Shown: positions 1-5,947 of the stretch, in pieces
Numbering within the stretch: position 1 is the stretch's first letter
Layout: every line of letters starts with the position of its first letter
NCBI GenBank assembly: GCA_003223775.1
Contig: QHWK01000161.1
Location: 1 to 16,373, forward strand
Direction of reading: 5' to 3'
Origin: Acidobacteriota bacterium
GTDB lineage: Bacteria; Acidobacteriota; Vicinamibacteria; Vicinamibacterales; CAVVIG01
Length of the DNA: 16,373 nt
Position numbers and translations under genes: made by a program
The notes under the pieces: generated by a model
Seen by the model: only the letters and a program-made list of their open reading frames with translations
Databases searched by the model: none
What the model was told of the DNA's origin: nothing

Positions 1-293
1 AGCTCGCGAAAGGCGAGAAGGATCCGGAGCTGCGCAAGAGCGCGATCCGCAACCTCGGGCTGATGCGGCGGCCCGGCACGACCGAAGCGCTCACCGGGAT
101 CTACGCATCCGACGCCTCGCCGGACGTCCGCAAGGCGGTGGTCAACGCGCTGTTCCTGCAGAACAACGCGAGCGCCCTCGTCGCCCTCGCGCGCGCCGAG
201 CGCAACGTGGAGATGAAGAAAGAGATCGTCTCGAGGTTGTCGCTGATGAAATCGAAGGAGGCGACGGATTATTTGATGGAGCTGCTGAAGTGA
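1..293 (+). CDS. HEAT-repeat protein, C-terminal part (5' end outside window)
   Basis: The reading frame is open from base 3 to the TGA at 291-293, so the gene enters from the left edge and only about 96 C-terminal residues are present. The visible part contains helical HEAT-type repeats with the usual pattern of a basic 'P(E/D)VRK' turn followed by 'A(I/V)..L' and small residues, for example DPELRKSAIRNLG and SPDVRKAVVNALF. Such proteins form alpha-solenoid scaffolds for protein binding; no enzymatic role can be inferred. The stop overlaps the GTG of the next gene (GTGA), and that gene is also a HEAT-repeat protein. The two are therefore probably a translationally coupled pair of paralogues. 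Partner and process are unknown. Confidence 0.8.
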   Translation, partial: LAKGEKDPELRKSAIRNLGLMRRPGTTEALTGIYASDASPDVRKAVVNALFLQNNASALVALARAERNVEMKKEIVSRLSLMKSKEATDYLMELLK

Positions 294-1480
294 TCGCCGT
301 CGCAGCCGTCGCGCGTCAAGGACACAGAGGTTTACAGAGGGCGCAGAGGGACTCACAGAGAAGAGCGCACAGGCCAGCCTTTGTGTGCGCCTCTGTGACC
401 TCTGTTCTTTTCCTTTGTGTCCTTGTCACCGGCGCCGGCGGCGCCGGCCAGGGCCGGTTCACGAACGCCCGGCCGACGACCGAGTCTGCGTCGGCCGGGC
501 TCGACGCGACTGTGCGCAGCATCGCGGCGCGCCGGAGCGCGACGTGGGTCGGCTACAGGGCGCCGATGGTCGCCGATAGCCGGCAGATGTGCTGCTACGA
601 CACGATTGCCGACTCGACGTTCTCCGCCGGCATGTGCCGGCTCGAGAGCGGCAGCGGCGTGTCGATGAGCACCGGCGACGTTCGCGATCGCAGCGGGACG
701 CGCATCGCGCTCGAGCCGGCGACGGAGTTCCTGGTGCTCGCGCGCCTCGAGGGCGGCGCCGTCGTGCGCCTGCGGACGTTCACGCCCGACTGCGACATCG
801 ACGCCGGCGGCATGCCGATCGTCTGGCTCACTGACGTGAAGCCCGACGACAGCGTGGCGTGGCTCGCCTCGCTCGTCACCTCGTCGCCCGATTCCGGCGA
901 GCGCCGGGACCGCGTCGGCAAGACGGCGATGACCGCGATCGCGCTCCACCCGACGGCGGCCGCCGACCGCGCGCTCGAGAGCTTCGTCGCGCCGGCCCGG
1001 CCCGAGTGGCTGCGATCGGACACGGCGTTCTGGCTCGGCTCGACGCGCGGCGAGGCCGGCGCGCGTCTCCTGACGCGCATGCTCGCGCAGGATCCGAGCG
1101 ACAAGGTCCGCGAGAAGGTGGCCTTCGGCTTGTCGGTGAGCCCCGTCCCGTCGGCGTTGACGACGCTCGTCGCGACGGCGCGCGACGATCGGAGCGCGAA
1201 GGTGCGCAGCCGGGCGCTCTTCTGGCTCGCGCAGAAGGCGGGCAAAGAAGCGCTCGCGGCGATCACCAACGCGATCGACAACGATCCCGAGACCGAGGTG
1301 AAGAAGAAGGCGGTCTTCGCGCTCAGCCAGCTGCCGAAAGACGAGGGCGTGCCGAAGCTGATGGAGATCGCGCGCACGAACCGTAATCCCGAAGTGCGCA
1401 AGCAGGCGATGTTCTGGCTCGGCCAGTCGAACGATCCGCGCGCCATCAAGTTCTTCGAGGACATTCTGCTGAAGAAATGA
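290..1480 (+). CDS. Exported HEAT-repeat protein with repeat-derived N-terminus
   Basis: This is a 396-residue frame from the GTG at 290. GGAG at 278-281 lies 8 nt upstream, and the start overlaps the previous stop as GTGA. Residues 1-30 are arginine-rich, 31-48 are hydrophobic (VTSVLFLCVLV core), then a Gly/Ala stretch ending GAGQG follows. This reads as a signal peptide with an unusually long n-region. Later in-frame GTGs at 383 and 395 would give a normal-length signal peptide but have no visible ribosome-binding site. Residues of about 55-190 form a domain I do not recognise, with several cysteines (MCCYD, GMCRLE, PDCDID) and the phrase PIVWLTDVKPDDSVAWL. Residues of about 240-396 are four or five HEAT repeats (KVREKVAFGLS, KVRSRALFWLAQ, EVKKKAVFALSQ, EVRKQAMFWLGQ). 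It is probably a periplasmic scaffold protein paired with its upstream paralogue. The N-terminal coding sequence is a CACAGAG-type inverted repeat, listed separately. Confidence 0.75.
   Translation: MIAVAAVARQGHRGLQRAQRDSQRRAHRPAFVCASVTSVLFLCVLVTGAGGAGQGRFTNARPTTESASAGLDATVRSIAARRSATWVGYRAPMVADSRQMCCYDTIADSTFSAGMCRLESGSGVSMSTGDVRDRSGTRIALEPATEFLVLARLEGGAVVRLRTFTPDCDIDAGGMPIVWLTDVKPDDSVAWLASLVTSSPDSGERRDRVGKTAMTAIALHPTAAADRALESFVAPARPEWLRSDTAFWLGSTRGEAGARLLTRMLAQDPSDKVREKVAFGLSVSPVPSALTTLVATARDDRSAKVRSRALFWLAQKAGKEALAAITNAIDNDPETEVKKKAVFALSQLPKDEGVPKLMEIARTNRNPEVRKQAMFWLGQSNDPRAIKFFEDILLKK
315..428. repeat. CACAGAG-type imperfect inverted repeat inside a gene start
   Basis: The left part holds several (C/A)ACAGAGG-like units (322-360). 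The right part holds their complement (about 383-425: CTCTGTG, CTCTGTT, TTTGTGTCC). The outermost arms, 317-330 and 412-425, match at 13 of 14 positions. Similar CGCAGAG units recur at 5765 and 6358. The element covers the start region of the second HEAT gene and is translated in that gene's frame. Confidence 0.7.
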
Positions 1481-1489
1481 CGCCGGCAA

Positions 1490-1543
1490 GTAGGGCGGCC
1501 CTTTCAGGGCCGCCACTGAGGCGAGGCTGAAAGCCTCGCCCTG
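1490..1543. repeat. Paired REP-like hairpins between convergent genes
   Basis: There are two consecutive hairpins. The first has a 9-bp stem, GGCGGCCCT (1494-1502) with AGGGCCGCC (1506-1514). The second has a 9-bp stem, GGCGAGGCT (1520-1528) with AGCCTCGCC (1532-1540). The outer ends read GTAGGG and CCCTGC. The same doublet occurs in the opposite orientation at 15775-15825. GTAG at the foot of a GC-rich hairpin resembles REP elements mobilised by RAYT transposases. Lying between two convergent stop codons, it may also act as a bidirectional terminator, although neither side has a T-tract. Confidence 0.8.
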
Positions 1544-1546
1544 CAG

Positions 1547-1981
1547 TCACCGCTGCAGCAGCGTCACGCCGGCGAGGCACAGCAGAACGCCGATCGCCTT
1601 TGCGATCGTGAGCGGCTCGCCGAAGATCGCCGCGCCCGCGACGACGAGCAGCACGGCGACGAGTCCGTTCGTGATGAGCGAGGCGGCGCTCACCGGCCAC
1701 GCGTCGCGATACGCGAAGAGAAACCCGAGCTCGATGAGCAGCGCGCCGATGCCGACCGCGGCAATGGTCGGATGCCACATCCGCGAGAACGCGAAGGGCG
1801 CGGCCGACGGCCGGGCGATCGCGTAGGCGACGATGCCGCCCGCGAGCGCCGTCGCGTACAACCCGACGAGCGACGCGACCGGATCGAACGCGGGCGGAAT
1901 CGACTTCGCGGCGATGTGATACAGCAGGCTGCCGCACACGACGAGCAGCAGCGGCGCCACGGCCGCGAGCTTCGCCGTCAT
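1547..1981 (-). CDS. Half-size EamA/DMT-family membrane protein
   Basis: A 144-residue hydrophobic protein with about five membrane segments: residues 4-24, 33-56, 72-91, 98-120 and 125-142. The last two segments carry the EamA-type phrase (IFGEPLTIAKAIGVLLCLAGVTLL), where a Gly-Glu-Pro turn follows a helix and precedes the final one. Typical EamA/RhaT drug/metabolite transporters have ten helices from two such halves. This is a single repeat, as in short DMT proteins that work as dimers. The ATG overlaps the stop of the upstream regulator (ATGA at 1978-1981), so it is translationally coupled to it. The substrate is unknown; small-molecule export under control of the XRE-cupin regulator is a reasonable inference. 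Confidence 0.75.
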   Translation of the reverse strand: MTAKLAAVAPLLLVVCGSLLYHIAAKSIPPAFDPVASLVGLYATALAGGIVAYAIARPSAAPFAFSRMWHPTIAAVGIGALLIELGFLFAYRDAWPVSAASLITNGLVAVLLVVAGAAIFGEPLTIAKAIGVLLCLAGVTLLQR

Positions 1982-2604
1982 GCCGGCGCGCGCGGCCGCC
2001 GCCCCGCGCCTCCGGGTGCCCGCGGCGTATGCCACTCGGCGACGACCATCGTGAACCGCGCCGGCTTCTTCCCTTCCGCCGCGTAGGCGTGCGGGCGATC
2101 GGTGTGCGCGATCGCGGATCCGCCGGCGGAGACGACGTAGCGCACGTCGCCGAACGCGAGCGCGAGGCTTCCCTGCTGCACGTGAATCAGCTCCTGCGTC
2201 CCCTCGGGATGCGCGGCCGCCTCGTACCGCTCGCCCGGCCGCAGCTCCCACGCCCAGAGCTCGAGCATGTCGGGGCCCGAGGAGCCGACGAGGAGCGTCG
2301 CCGTGCCGCCCTTCGGGCCGCGCCACAGCAGACGCGGCGCGCCCGCGGGCAGCACTTCGGCCGGCTGCTGATTCGAGACCTGCACCAGATCGGCCACGGA
2401 CGCGCCGAGCGCCGCCGCCACCTTGCACAGCGTCGCGATCGACGGGTTCGCCTCGCCGTTCTCGATCTGGACGAGAACGCCCTTGCTCACCTCGGACAGC
2501 GCCGCGAGCCGATCGAGTGAGAGCCCGCGGTCGCGCCGCCGCGCTCTGATGCGCCCGGAGAGCACCGACAGCAGCCGCGCCTCCGACTGGCCGCTCCGCG
2601 TCAT
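1978..2604 (-). CDS. XRE-family regulator with C-terminal cupin domain
   Basis: A 208-residue protein. Residues 13-74 form an XRE/HTH_3 DNA-binding domain: SGRIRARRRDRGLSLDRLA, then the recognition-helix region SEVSKGVLVQIENGEANPSIATLCKVAAALG. Residues of about 105-192 are a cupin_2 barrel with H132, E138 and H141 in the first motif (AHPEGTQELIHVQQG) and H167/H172 in the second. These can bind a metal or a small ligand. Proteins of this layout are one-component sensors that often repress their own operon and an adjacent transporter. The downstream DMT gene, coupled by ATGA, fits that pattern. The ATG at 2604 has no Shine-Dalgarno sequence. A plausible -10 lies only 7-12 nt upstream, suggesting a leaderless mRNA. 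Confidence 0.88.
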   Translation of the reverse strand: MTRSGQSEARLLSVLSGRIRARRRDRGLSLDRLAALSEVSKGVLVQIENGEANPSIATLCKVAAALGASVADLVQVSNQQPAEVLPAGAPRLLWRGPKGGTATLLVGSSGPDMLELWAWELRPGERYEAAAHPEGTQELIHVQQGSLALAFGDVRYVVSAGGSAIAHTDRPHAYAAEGKKPARFTMVVAEWHTPRAPGGAGRRPRAPA

Positions 2605-2607
2605 TCA

Positions 2608-2650
2608 GATGTAATACATCATAACGACCGAGTTGGTCAATATAATGACC
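2608..2650 (-). promoter_or_regulatory. Regulator promoter with two palindromic operator candidates
   Basis: On the minus strand TTGACC (2635-2640) and TATTAC (2611-2616) are 18 bp apart and would place the transcription start at or next to the ATG at 2604. GATGTAATACATC (2608-2620) is a 6-1-6 perfect palindrome covering the -10. GGTCAATATAATGACC (2635-2650) is a near-perfect palindrome covering the -35, with a further GACC half at 2626. This suits autorepression by the XRE-cupin regulator. On the + strand TATAAT (2641-2646) and TATAGT (2679-2684) are possible -10 boxes for the ligase gene; neither has a convincing -35. Confidence 0.5.
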
Positions 2651-2693
2651 GGACCGCCGTCGGTGACGAGAACTCCGGTATAGTCCGGCGCCG

Positions 2694-3554
2694 ATGCCGG
2701 CCTCATTCCCCGAGTGGCTCGAGCCGATGGCCGCCACGCTCACGCAGGATCGCTTCGGCGGCCCCGACTGGATCTTCGAGCGGAAGATCGACGGCATCCG
2801 GCTGCTCGCGTTCAAGAACGGCGACGAGGTGCGGCTGCTGTCGCGCAACCGCCTGCCGCAGCATCTCCCGGCGATCGCCGACGCCGTCCGCGCGCTGCCG
2901 CCCGGCGACGCGATCCTCGACGGCGAGCTCACGTGGGACAGCGGCACCTATCACCTCTTCGACATCCTGTGGCTCGACGGACGCGACGTCACGCGGCTGC
3001 CGATCGAAGAGCGCCGCGCGCTGCTCGCGAAGCTCCCGCTGAAGGGGCCGCTCGCGCGCGTCGCCGCGCTCGACGACTCGAAGCCGTGGGAGCGTGCGTG
3101 CCGCGAAGGCTGGGAGGGCGTGATCGCGAAGCGCCGCGGTTCGCCGTACGAGCACCGCCGATCGCCGCACTGGCTGAAGATGAAATGCGAGGCGACGCAG
3201 GAGCTCGTCGTCGGCGGCTTCACCGATCCGCAGGGGACGCGCGTCGGCCTCGGCGCGCTCCTCGTCGGATATTTTCAGGCAGACGATTTGGTGTTCGCCG
3301 GCAAGATCGGCACCGGCTTCGACACGAAGCTCTTGCTCGATCTGCGCGCGCGGCTCGATCGGATCGAGATGCCCTCGTCGCCGTTCACGCGCGCCAAGGG
3401 GCTGCCGCGGCTGCGCGCGCACTGGGTGCGGCCGCAGATCGTCGTGCAGGTCGCCTTCATCGAGTGGACGGTGCACGGCAAGCTGCGGCACCCGCGGCTG
3501 CTCGGGGTCCGCTTCGACAAGGAGGCGCGCGACGTTGTCCGCGAGGCGCCGTGA
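2694..3554 (+). CDS. ATP-dependent DNA ligase (LigC/LigD ligase-domain type)
   Basis: A 286-residue minimal ATP-dependent ligase that seals nicks through an enzyme-AMP intermediate. The nucleotidyltransferase domain spans residues of about 1-165. The adenylated lysine is K31 in motif I (KIDG). Motif Ia is around SRNR (50-53). E78 lies in DGEL, motif III is LFDILWLDG (88-96), motif IV is EGVIAKR (141-147) and motif V is HWLKMK (159-164). The OB-fold spans about 168-286, with VFAGKIGTGF and the motif VI-like RHPRLLGVRFDK. There is no phosphoesterase domain. The start at 2694 keeps the PEWLEPMAATL lead-in typical of these ligases; there is no clear ribosome-binding site. Its TGA overlaps the GTG of the polymerase gene, so the pair supplies ligase and polymerase activities that are fused in LigD. 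A role in Ku-dependent end joining is inferred; no Ku gene is in the window. Confidence 0.9.
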   Translation: MPASFPEWLEPMAATLTQDRFGGPDWIFERKIDGIRLLAFKNGDEVRLLSRNRLPQHLPAIADAVRALPPGDAILDGELTWDSGTYHLFDILWLDGRDVTRLPIEERRALLAKLPLKGPLARVAALDDSKPWERACREGWEGVIAKRRGSPYEHRRSPHWLKMKCEATQELVVGGFTDPQGTRVGLGALLVGYFQADDLVFAGKIGTGFDTKLLLDLRARLDRIEMPSSPFTRAKGLPRLRAHWVRPQIVVQVAFIEWTVHGKLRHPRLLGVRFDKEARDVVREAP

Positions 3555-4429
3555 TCACGCACCCCGACAAAGTCCTCTTCCCCGACGACGGCATTACCAA
3601 GGGCGAGCTGGCGAGCTACTACGAAGCGATCGCGCCGCTGCTCGTGCCGCACATCCGCGGACGTCCGGTGACGATGGAGAGATATCCCGCGGGCATCGGG
3701 AAGAAAGGCTTCTGGCAGAAGGACGTCTCGAAGGGCTTCCCCGAGTGGCTCGAGCGCGTGGACGTGCCGAAGAAGGACGGCACGGTGCACCATCCGCTGG
3801 TGACCGACGTGCGATCGCTCTTGTGGATCGCGAATCAGAACACGATCACGCCGCACGTCTGGGTGTCGCGCGTGCCGGACTTGTATCATCCGGACGTGTG
3901 CGTCTTCGACCTCGATCCGTCGCGCGACGACGAGCCCGACGTCCTCCGCGCGGCGGCGCTGGCGCTGCGCGATCTGCTCGAGGAGCTCGGCCTCGCCTGC
4001 TGGGTGAAGACCACCGGCTCGAAGGGCTTCCACATCGTCGTGTCGCTCGACGGCGCGGCGACGACCGGCGAGGTCGCGCGCTTCGCGCACCGCGTCGGCA
4101 CGCGGCTCGTGGCGCGCGATCCCGATCGGCTGACGCAGGAGTTCAGCAAGGCGGATCGCGGCGGACGCATTCTCGTGGACACGGGCCGCAACGGCTACAG
4201 CGCGACGTTCGCGGCGGCGTACGCCGTGCGCGCGAAGCCGGGCGCGCCGGTTTCGGCGCCGTGCACGTGGGAGGAGATCGAGCGCGGCGACGTCCTGCCG
4301 CGCACGTTCACGCTGCGGACGATGGCGGATCGCGTGGCCAGGGTCGGCGACCTGTGGGCCGACATGCGGAAGCGCCGGCGATCGCTGACGCGCGCGATGG
4401 AGCGCATTCGGAAGATGGGCGGAGCGTGA
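3551..4429 (+). CDS. LigD-type NHEJ polymerase/primase (PolDom)
   Basis: A 292-residue protein beginning at the GTG at 3551, inside the ligase stop (GTGA). It matches the archaeo-eukaryotic-primase-like polymerase domain of LigD. The entry region is THPDKVLFPDDGITKGELASYYEAIAP, followed by GRPVTMERYP and FWQKD. The metal-binding aspartates are D120 and D122 in VFDLDPS, and the third is D210 in ILVDTGRNG. The nucleotide-binding loop is TTGSKGFHI (154-162). In LigD this domain adds ribo- or deoxynucleotides at broken DNA ends before sealing. Domain length is normal and all catalytic residues are present, so it should be active as a stand-alone protein working with the adjacent ligase. A longer upstream frame exists, but it is only a shadow of the ligase gene. 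Confidence 0.92.
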   Translation: MITHPDKVLFPDDGITKGELASYYEAIAPLLVPHIRGRPVTMERYPAGIGKKGFWQKDVSKGFPEWLERVDVPKKDGTVHHPLVTDVRSLLWIANQNTITPHVWVSRVPDLYHPDVCVFDLDPSRDDEPDVLRAAALALRDLLEELGLACWVKTTGSKGFHIVVSLDGAATTGEVARFAHRVGTRLVARDPDRLTQEFSKADRGGRILVDTGRNGYSATFAAAYAVRAKPGAPVSAPCTWEEIERGDVLPRTFTLRTMADRVARVGDLWADMRKRRRSLTRAMERIRKMGGA

Positions 4430-4442
4430 TCGCTGCCATGTC

Positions 4443-4468
4443 GGTAGCGCAGGGCTTCAGGCCTGCCG
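4443..4468. repeat. Single REP-like hairpin (family B), copy 1
   Basis: GTAG at 4444-4447 precedes a hairpin whose arms GCAGG (4449-4453) and CCTGC (4462-4466) enclose GCTTCAGG. The 27-nt region matches the copy near 5835 except at three positions. One stem pair is G-C here and C-G there. It sits between the polymerase gene and the sugar dehydrogenase gene, just before that gene's ribosome-binding site. Confidence 0.65.
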
Positions 4469-4480
4469 AGGAGAGGACGA

Positions 4481-5758
4481 ATGATTCGGACGGTGGTCGG
4501 ACTTGCGGCAGCATGCGTGATGATGAACGCGACCCGGGTGGCGGCGCAGCCGGTGCGCGCCGTTCCGCGTCCGCCGGCGCAGGCGCCGGGCCCGCCGCGG
4601 CCGGAAGACGGCAGCGCCGCGCCGGACGGCTACGCGCCGATTCCGCAGTGGCTCGGGCAGACGCGCGCGCCGCGGCCCGCGAAGTCCGCGGCCTTCGACG
4701 CCGAGACAATCGCGGAAGGACTGAACGGCGCCTTCTGCTTCGACTTCCTCCCGGACGGCCGCATCATCGTGGGCGAGCGCGGCGGCCGGATCAGGATCGT
4801 CGGCGCCAAGGGCGCGCTCTCCGAACAGGTTGAGGGCCTGCCCGCGGATCTGTTCGCGCGCGGCGGACAAGGGCTGTTCGAGGTGCGTCCCGACCGCGCG
4901 TTCGCGGCGAACCGCACGATCTATCTCACCTACACGGTGCTCCCCGACGGCAGCAATCCGCCGTCGCTGCCGCGCAGCCCGGGCGTCCTCGTCGCCGCGC
5001 GCGCGAAGCTCTCGTCCGACGATCGTCGGCTCGAGGAGGTGAAGGTGCTCCTCGACGCCGAAGGCACCGGGGGACGCCTGATTCAGGCGCGCGACGGCAC
5101 GCTGCTCGTCACCGCCACGATTCCGGCGGGCATCGGCATCAACTCAGTGGACTGGCCGCAGCCGCAGCAGCTCGATAGCAACATGGGCAAGGTGATGCGG
5201 ATCAACGCCGACGGATCGATCCCGAAGGACAACCCGTTTGCCGGGCGCGCGGGCGCGCATCCGGAGATCTATGCGCTCGGCTTTCGCGACATCCAGGGTG
5301 TGGCGATTCATCCGCGAACCGGCGCGCTGTGGACGAGCGAGCACGGGCCGCGCGGCGGCGACGAGATCAACGTCGTCGAGAAGGGGAAGAACTACGGCTT
5401 CCCCGTCATCGGCTACGGCCGCGAGTATTCGGGCAAGCCGATCAACGGCGACAAGACCGCGCAGGACGGCATGGAGCAGCCGGTGTACTTCTGGACGCCC
5501 GACATCGCGCCGGCCGGCATCGGGTTCTACACCGGCAAGCTGTTCCCGGCGTGGGAAGGCAACCTGTTCGTTGCGACGCTCGCGGGAAAGGCGCTCGTGC
5601 GCCTCGTCCTCGACGGCGCGCGCGTGATCGCGGAGGAACGATTGCTGACCGATCTCAACAGCCGGATCCGCGGCGTCAGCGAAGGACCCGACGGCGCGCT
5701 CTACGTCATGACGGATGGACAGATGGGGAAGATCGTGAAGTTGACCCCGAGGAAGTGA
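4481..5758 (+). CDS. Secreted PQQ-dependent aldose sugar dehydrogenase (YliI/GSDH family)
   Basis: A 425-residue protein with a signal peptide at residues 1-23 (hydrophobic core, cleavage near VAAQ) and a proline-rich linker to about 45. A six-bladed GSDH beta-propeller runs from about 75 to the end. Family phrases include FCFDFLPDGRIIVGERGGRI, LDSNMGKVMRINADGSIPKDNPF, the strongly conserved EHGPRGGDEINVVEKGKNYGFP, EQPVYFWTPDIAPAGIGFYTG and a last blade GPDGALYVMTDG. Members bind PQQ and calcium in the periplasm and oxidise aldose sugars, passing electrons to the respiratory chain. Substrate specificity is not readable from sequence. AGGAG at 4469-4473 gives a good ribosome-binding site 7 nt before the ATG. 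The gene is separated by a REP-like hairpin from the ligase/polymerase pair and is probably a separate unit or a late operon member. Confidence 0.9.
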   Translation: MIRTVVGLAAACVMMNATRVAAQPVRAVPRPPAQAPGPPRPEDGSAAPDGYAPIPQWLGQTRAPRPAKSAAFDAETIAEGLNGAFCFDFLPDGRIIVGERGGRIRIVGAKGALSEQVEGLPADLFARGGQGLFEVRPDRAFAANRTIYLTYTVLPDGSNPPSLPRSPGVLVAARAKLSSDDRRLEEVKVLLDAEGTGGRLIQARDGTLLVTATIPAGIGINSVDWPQPQQLDSNMGKVMRINADGSIPKDNPFAGRAGAHPEIYALGFRDIQGVAIHPRTGALWTSEHGPRGGDEINVVEKGKNYGFPVIGYGREYSGKPINGDKTAQDGMEQPVYFWTPDIAPAGIGFYTGKLFPAWEGNLFVATLAGKALVRLVLDGARVIAEERLLTDLNSRIRGVSEGPDGALYVMTDGQMGKIVKLTPRK

Positions 5759-5764
5759 CGGGAA

Positions 5765-5797
5765 AGCAACCGCAGAGATCGCAGAGAACGCAGAGCA
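5765..5797 (+). repeat. Left 33-bp inverted repeat (CGCAGAG type)
   Basis: A 33-nt arm beginning AGCAACCGCAGAG and ending CGCAGAGAACGCAGAGCA. It is matched in reverse complement at 6358-6390 with 31 of 33 identities; the two differences are adjacent, at 5778-5779. It starts 7 nt after the stop codon of the sugar dehydrogenase gene. Confidence 0.85.
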
Positions 5798-5834
5798 ATT
5801 TTCTCTTCTGGTCCGGATCGGCATCGGCTATTCG

Positions 5835-5858
5835 GTAGCGCAGCCCTTCAGGGCTGCC
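5835..5858. repeat. Single REP-like hairpin (family B), copy 2
   Basis: GTAG at 5835-5838 is followed by a perfect 8-bp stem, GCAGCCCT (5840-5847) with AGGGCTGC (5850-5857) and a 2-nt loop. This is the same family as the copy at 4443, in the same orientation. It could also serve as a weak terminator for the sugar dehydrogenase transcript, but no T-tract follows. Confidence 0.7.
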
Positions 5859-5947
5859 GGCGGTCGATCACGTGATGATGCGATTACGCACAGCCAAAGG
5901 CGACCCTGTCGGCGACGCAACGTAAATGGAATCGTGATGTTGCTGAC

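Noticed and set aside
315..428. Possible CRISPR-like array from repeated ACAGAGG units
   Set aside because: The units are short, degenerate and unevenly spaced, with no spacer-sized unique segments and no cas genes. They form an inverted repeat instead.
353..1516. Long minus-strand frame opposite the second HEAT gene
   Set aside because: It is an arginine-rich antisense shadow with no recognisable domain. The + strand frame has HEAT repeats and a signal peptide.
2641..2684. TATAAT and TATAGT as firm promoters of the ligase gene
   Set aside because: Neither has a recognisable -35 at proper spacing, so they are mentioned only as candidates within the divergent regulatory region.
2714..3550. 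Upstream extension of the polymerase frame through the ligase gene
   Set aside because: The extension translates to arginine/alanine-rich shadow sequence. LigD polymerase similarity begins exactly at the GTG at 3551.
4443..5858. GC-rich hairpins as simple rho-independent terminators
   Set aside because: None is followed by a T-tract, and the same sequences recur in different contexts with a GTAG foot. A dispersed repeat family explains them better, although some may also affect termination.
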